Of a stretch of DNA of 64,000 nt, positions 58,236-64,000 are shown piece after piece. The DNA lies in the NCBI RefSeq assembly GCF_025370935.1, contig NC_133473.1:17602618-17666617 (forward strand), written 5' to 3'. A program made the translations under genes and the position numbers. This stretch comes from Choristoneura fumiferana (Eukaryota; Arthropoda; Insecta; Lepidoptera; Tortricidae). Positions within the stretch are counted from its first letter, which is position 1, and each line of letters opens with the position of its first letter. The notes under the pieces were generated by a model. That model ran no database searches, had not been told where the DNA came from, and worked only from the letters and a program-made list of their open reading frames with translations.

Positions 58236-60220
58236 AGATATCACACAACGTCATTCATGTTTTTCGTATTCGATCGACATTCGTTACTTTACTCGTATTG
58301 TGATCGGATGTGGTCAGTGCGTTTTCTCGTGTTATGGTATATGTGTTTTTATGGTAAGCATTAATTAAGGAGATCGTACTTAAAATGAAATTGAAACTTA
58401 AATATCAACATTTATAAAAAGTAGAAATATCTCCAAAATGGTCGCATTTTTATTAGACCCATTTTACCTATTCTAGAATGTCCTAAGTGCCCTACATGTT
58501 AGTACGTCAGGGATCCGTTCATATCTTAATATTTTATACATATAACATAGGTACCTACAAAATCTTTCGGAGATAACCGGTTACGGCACATCACTATTTA
58601 TAAGACGCAAAAAACAGGTAACACATGAAACGTCATTTTAGTATATCGGATTAAGAAACAGATCAGAAATTTGAATTGAGGTCGCCTAAAAAAGTAGCCT
58701 ATGTGTTATTCAAGATCAGGTGTCAAATTTCATAACTCTAAGGGGCTGTAAGATTAGTAAGATATGCAAAATATTAATACGGAGCCCCACACTGCGCTTG
58801 GTCAGTTTTATTGTTATTTTTTTCCCCATTCTGAGTAGCCTAATTGACGACAAATAGCCTACGTTGGCAACACTGTCAGTAAGTACAAACGGAAATGTCA
58901 AATCAATGTCAGAACATGGTCAGAATGTTTTTTTTTTAAGTTGCGTTATATTCAGAATCAGAATTTTGTTTTCCCGCTTAAAGAGGCTTAGCATTTATAA
59001 ATATTCTATGTGTATGTTTACTTCTCTTCTCCATCGTCTCCTCAAATGTTTGAAAAGAAAGTAGAGCCCGACTAATCAATGTAAAATAAAACTTCATTCT
59101 GGCAACCCTGAAAATCAGTTCGCGGCAAGCGTGCAATGTGAACCAAAATTAAATTGCGTGAAATGTAGGTCAAAAAGCTTCAAAATGTAGTTTACCTACT
59201 AGGTAATGTAAATCTAGGTCATTCACACGTATACGCCACCAACAAGATAATATTAGACATTTTCAAACGATCTTAGGTCGGCGTTCGACGTACAGTACGC
59301 ACAGTCAGCATCAAATATAGTAGCCGAGCCGCCGCCAAAATAGTCAAATAGCTCGGCACGCGATACAAAATAAATATGGCGTATCGAAGTATTTGAACAC
59401 TTTTTAGTAATTTTTACTGAACAATTTTCTGAATGACCCTGAATAGGTACTATTTTATGTGGAAGTCTACACGGGCTGCATGTTGCCAACAATACCATAC
59501 AATACAGTACAAATGAATACTTATTCTTTATTGAGCGCTACAAGTCAGTACAATAAGTTAACAATAGTATACAAAAACAAAATGAAACTTGCCTACCCAC
59601 TAGCGGCTTGCGGGGCTTTTTCTAAGGTTGAGTCTCAAAACATCATCATCATCATCATCATCATCTCAGCCTATATCACTATCCCAGTTTTTTGGCGGCA
59701 AAATTCCATAATAAATTGTACCTATTGAATTGATTAATATCTCGATAATTGTTAAACACAAATAAATGACTATTATTTCTCACCTATACAATACACAATG
59801 ACGATGACTTTTTTTTGTTCTTTGGAATTACTGTATACCTTTTGGGTTTTTTATTGCAATACCTAAATAAGGGGGCGGCAAAATATTCTTCCGCCCCGGG
59901 CGGCCGATACCCACGCTACGCCATTGGCGGGCCCAGTGCTTATTAGGAACATTGAATTGCTTCGCGGGTTTGTGCAGGTTTCCTCACGATCTTTTCCTTT
60001 ACCATAAAGCTCGTGGTAAATTTCAAATGTACACACATGAATTTTGTAAAACTCAAGAGGTTCTAGCCCGGATTTGAACCCACGACCCTTTGCTATGCTT
60101 GCAGGGCTTGCCGCAAGCCAGGCGGTAGGTGGGATAGAGGGCCCGCGCAGGCTAGGTCCCAGTTCTAGCTACAGCCAGTTTCGGACCCCGGGATTGTAGG
60201 GGAATCACCTGGGCCTTTCG
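58236..60220. other. No gene recognised; SINE fragments
   Basis: Includes a (cat)n with SINE tail at 59641-59690 and a SINE body at about 59920-60110 (minus orientation, head truncated). Otherwise no coding signal. Confidence 0.5.
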
Positions 60221-60612
60221 CACAGAGGCGAAATATCGCTAGATGGTGTTAGTGCCGTGAGGCCCGAGGGTCCGTTTGACGTTTGCTTGTCATTGGTTAA
60301 GAGGCTGACAAGACCTAATATAATAATAAATAACTATATTTTTTTAACGATGTCCTGTCTGTTTTCTTCTGCGCTCTATAGGAACCCTACAGGAGTTTAA
60401 CGCCATCTACCGGCAGGCGTGTTGATGTCTGATCGCGGTCGCTAGCCGAATGCAAATAGTTAAGCTTCTCGCCGCTCACTTATACAAAATCCCGAATCCT
60501 CAAGGGCATTTTGGTGTTGACAGCGTCTTAAATAACTAAACGAGCCAATCGAAAGCAAATTTCAAACGGACCTCACGCCACTAACGCCATCTAGAGATAT
60601 TTTGCCTCTGTG
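60221..60612. repeat. Inverted-repeat element with CACAGAGGC ends
   Basis: The left arm (cacagaggcgaaatatcgct, then ctagatggtgttag) and right arm (ctaacgccatctagagatat then gcctctgtg) are inverted over about 75 bp. A diverged right-arm relative lies at about 63240-63310. Confidence 0.75.
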
Positions 60613-61545
60613 AAGACCCTCAAACCTACCCAAAATAGTGTACGTCAGTTTTTTTTTTAATCTTTATGTATTATGGAACTTTGATCAAACGATAATGAAC
60701 ATGTCAGTTCCCAAAGGCCTTAACTATAAAAACACCACAACAGCTATAAGATTTAAATGAGTAACAACTCGTGCCAAGAGGGACTGACAAGTTCTCCAAA
60801 CCATACGTCAGTTGGTGCACTATTTAATATACTTAGTAACTGCAGTCATCGCTAGTCGTCGGCTTCTGCTGCTTCCGCGCTGCTTCAGTGGTTTCCGTGT
60901 AACCACGCGGTACAACTAAACTTTCTTTTTCTATCTTCGATTATTGAATTCCGTTGAGAAATATGTATACTATAGTTATCACTTTTCCAGGCATAGTTTT
61001 GTATTGTATATCGACGGCATAAAAGCTAAACAAAGATTCGACCTTCCTACCTTTAAAATATGGTACAAAATCAATCAAATAGTCACAAATGCGATTCTCT
61101 TTTAATTATTATTTCTTCATGGACATTATAAATGATAAATATTAAACTATGATAAATTTGCGAGGACTGAAACAGAATTAGGTAACATAATAAGTATGCT
61201 ATAACCCAACTTTTTTGTACTTCTCTTGATAATGACCGAGTATGATTGTAAACAATGAGACAATGCTGCGGCCCGGTATTTTATTTTCGTGGCCCGGTAC
61301 CGGGTATTTGAGAAACGCTGCTATAGCATAAAACTAACCGTCACGAAGATACTTGAAGATGTACCTATGACGAAGTTCACATGGCCCCGTTGCTCAGTTA
61401 CATTTTCTTTCCATGTATGTACCTATCAGAATATTCTTTATGAATACGGTGATAAAGTGGAATTTAAATTTTACTTGCGAAACTTGCTATTTCAAGCATT
61501 TTTCTCCATAATTCTAACAGTGAAGAAAAAAGTGAGGACTATAAT
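60613..61545. other. No gene recognised
   Basis: A fragment at 61270-61320 with ggcccggtac and gagaaacgctgc looks like one end of a hAT-type repeat. The rest is featureless. Confidence 0.4.
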
Positions 61546-61742
61546 CCAATACCTTTAAACGAGCAATTCTTGTATATTGTATATAAATATATTTCGGGGA
61601 TCTCGAAAACGGCTCCAACGATTTCGATGAAATTTGGTATGTAGAGGTTTTCGGGGGTGAAAAATCGATCTAACTTGGTTTTATCTCTGGGAAAACGATT
61701 TTTACCGAGTTTTAGCCCGAGCAAAGCTCAGTCGCCCAGGTA
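61546..61742 (+). mobile_element. Helitron-like element, family 2
   Basis: gcaattcttgtatat start region, gatgaaatttggtatgtaga, and terminal cccgagcaaagctcagtcgc before ccaggtac. Paralogue of 55935-56142. Confidence 0.7.
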
Positions 61743-62674
61743 CTTATTAAATAAAACCACTGATTAATTTGCTGAATATACATAAATATTTTTTCTCATT
61801 TTGTCCCTTGTCACGAAGCTGTACATCTTTACATAATTACTAAAATTTATAATTTGCAATAATTAATCACATAACATTTCATTTGATACATAAACAACGA
61901 AGAAACTATTATAAGTTCATACAACAACAAAAAGCTGACGTTCTAAAGAAAGTAGAGCCAACATGAAATAAATAAATTCTCGTGACCAATGATAAAATAT
62001 TCTGAAATATCACGAATCCTGTATTTAGTATTTAGATCACTTTTTTGGTATGTACCTTCATTTTTATACTAGTTTTGATGAAATGTGAAAAAACAATTGA
62101 AGTTAAGTTATATTATCTACTTTGGTGGTAATTAATGTTCAATTGGTTTAGTTAGATTATTGTTAGTGATGTGCTCAGACCACATAAAAACTAAAAACCG
62201 GATTCTGTGAACAGTGAAACTACGCCTCGCCCGTGCAACAGTGTGTGCCCGTGTTCCATGTACTTTTTATTTGGCCTGAAGTGTAATGCAGATATGAATC
62301 TATTTAAAAAATAGTAACAACACAATCCTGAATTAAACAAGGAAAACAAACTATTAATAAAATTCAAACTTGTTAACGTAAGTACCAATTAAAACAAAAC
62401 TAACACACATGGTAACCTCATGATGTATGTAATACGAAATTGTAGCCCTAAAAACGCTAGAAACAATCTAAAGTTGTCCGAGTTCACCTAAGAATCTTAA
62501 ACCTTATATGCAACAAGTGTGAAAAGTCAAAATTTTTGACTAAGGTCAATAATATGTGCGGTTTTATTATATTACTCTTCGATTTGCAGACTTATTAGAA
62601 ACTAAAGAAACATAATATGATTTATATGAATAGGCATAATACTTTGTATAAGCTAAGCTATGTTTCATTACAAG
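61743..62674. other. No gene recognised
   Basis: AT-rich DNA without coding signal. Confidence 0.45.
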
Positions 62675-62871
62675 TCCTTACTTATTGTTATTATAAACGC
62701 GAAAGTGAGATTGTTTGTTTGTTTGTTCCAGTACCCCATTGCTATGAAATTTTGCACACATCATAATAGAAGACCAGAATAAATAATACCTTATATCCCG
62801 GAAAAAAAAGTTATGCCCGTGGCCGTCCGATAAACGAATGCTTCGCAGACGAAGTCGCGGGCAACAGCTAG
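62675..62871 (+). mobile_element. Short non-autonomous Helitron (about 197 bp)
   Basis: Starts TCCTTACTTATTGTTATTAT and ends with the hairpin acgaagtcgcggg, then acagctag before T. More diverged than the copies at 20.2 and 23.4 kb. Confidence 0.78.
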
Positions 62872-63402
62872 TAATTAAATAAGTAGACCCCATCGACTGT
62901 TAATTTAGGACAGACAGTAAATTATAATAATGTATATAATTTTAAGTGATAAAAAAATATCACCTTAGTACGACACACAACAAGTATGTAAATACTTAAT
63001 GTTACTGAGTAAAGGTAGAAGGTACATACTTATTATAATTACAACGAGATAAAAATAAACATAATTAATAATTTTGAAATTTGTTTAATTTTTATATTTC
63101 GCATATCGTCTTCCGCAATAAAGTTGAGATCTTTTATTGCGTTTTATCAGGAAGACTTAATTTCACTGGCAACACCAAAAACACCTTCATTTAACATCCG
63201 AACTAAAACTGCGGTTTGTGATTAGTTAAAAAACCAAATGAGCCAATCACAAGCAAGACTGTAATGTCAAACGAACCTCTCGATACAACGCCATCCGATA
63301 TTCCGCCTTTCAAAAATGTTTTACAGGTCTACACTGGGCTTAATGCAACATTGCAAGTGCCATGGAAAGTATTGTAAAATTATTCTATTATAAAACGGCC
63401 AT
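62872..63402. other. No gene recognised
   Basis: Holds the solitary arm (about 63240-63310) related to the 60.2-kb inverted-repeat element. Confidence 0.45.
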
Positions 63403-63601
63403 TCTCATTTTATTGTGCACCTGTCTAATTAACATACCGCTTTTTTCCCGCTCTAGTGACACGGTAATTAGACTTGAGTGCGCAGATAAATATAAATGGC
63501 AGCCATCCTTTTTCTAGATGTGCACTCAGTTTCAGTGCCGTGTCGCTTTTGCCTGACAAAAAAGCGGTACGGTAATTAGACAGGTGCACGATAAAATGAT
63601 A
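63403..63601. repeat. Inverted-repeat element with GTGCACCTGTCTAATTA arms
   Basis: The left arm tctcattttattgtgcacct and right arm aggtgcacgataaaatgata are inverted. The arms continue through taccgcttttt. A second, inner pair uses gacacgg and ccgtgtc. Confidence 0.75.
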
Positions 63602-64000
63602 AGTAATTACATAATTATAGCCGGTCCAATAATATGAGAGGTGTGTCATGATAAATATTCCTAGAATTCTATTAAGTTATATCTAAACCTCAATAGTATT
63701 ACCAGTCTCAAAAATTTGATCAATTAAATACCGAAACATGTTTGCACCTCATATAAATAGCGATCAAGTTTTTCCTACCTATAAGTGTCAAAAAAAATTC
63801 ATTTATTCACTATCCCATTGATGCTATAATTATTATAAATTATAATGTTACTATAAAGGGGCCCTTAGCGGTTCTTTAGAATTCTGGGCAAAGTGTATAG
63901 TGGACCATAGATATTCCTCTACCCTAAGGTTCAAAGTGAATTCTGCGACTTCTAACGTTAAAGACTATTATTTTATTATTTACAAGTCAACGTGAAAATC
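63602..64000. other. No gene recognised at window end
   Basis: AT-rich DNA; nothing supported. Confidence 0.45.

Overview
This is a stretch of insect nuclear DNA, almost certainly from a moth or butterfly. Coding exons are short, split by introns and very GC-rich, inside AT-rich non-coding DNA. The repeats are typical of Lepidoptera: short Helitrons with A|TC...CTAG|T boundaries, a tRNA-derived SINE, Harbinger-like, hAT-like and Tc1-like MITEs, and non-LTR retrotransposon scraps. Nothing bacterial, viral or CRISPR-like was seen.

Only two protein genes can be supported, and they converge. (1) On the plus strand, 23730-42431, fifteen exons of a class V P4-ATPase (ATP10-type phospholipid flippase) join in frame into about 1,071 residues ending in a stop codon. 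All catalytic motifs are present. The N-terminus (TM1-TM2 and the first part of the actuator domain) was not found and lies either in undetected exons before 23.7 kb or outside the window. (2) On the minus strand, 54226-47789, six exons of a cytosolic 5'-nucleotidase III (cN-IIIB/NT5C3B type) give about 292 residues with the full HAD motif set. The genes are about 5.4 kb apart, stop to stop.

Layout: 1-23.7 kb has no recognisable exon (intergenic DNA or large 5' intron) and holds many mobile elements, including an odd 1-kb element at 3.9-4.9 kb made of degenerate AT-rich words around a GC-rich centre. 23.7-42.4 kb is the flippase gene, with two local exon-duplication events (33.56 kb and 41.73-42.06 kb), one GC-AG intron and several foldback MITEs in its introns. 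42.4-47.8 kb is probable 3'UTR and intergenic DNA. 47.8-54.2 kb is the nucleotidase gene. 54.2-64 kb is repeat-rich, with a second and larger word-array element (54.6-55.65 kb), a non-LTR retrotransposon remnant and several inverted-repeat elements.

The two genes have no evident functional link: one moves phospholipids across membranes, the other dephosphorylates nucleoside monophosphates in the cytosol. The most unusual signals are the word-array family, the duplicated flippase exons, and several MITEs whose insertion sites can be read to the base from target duplications or an empty sister site.
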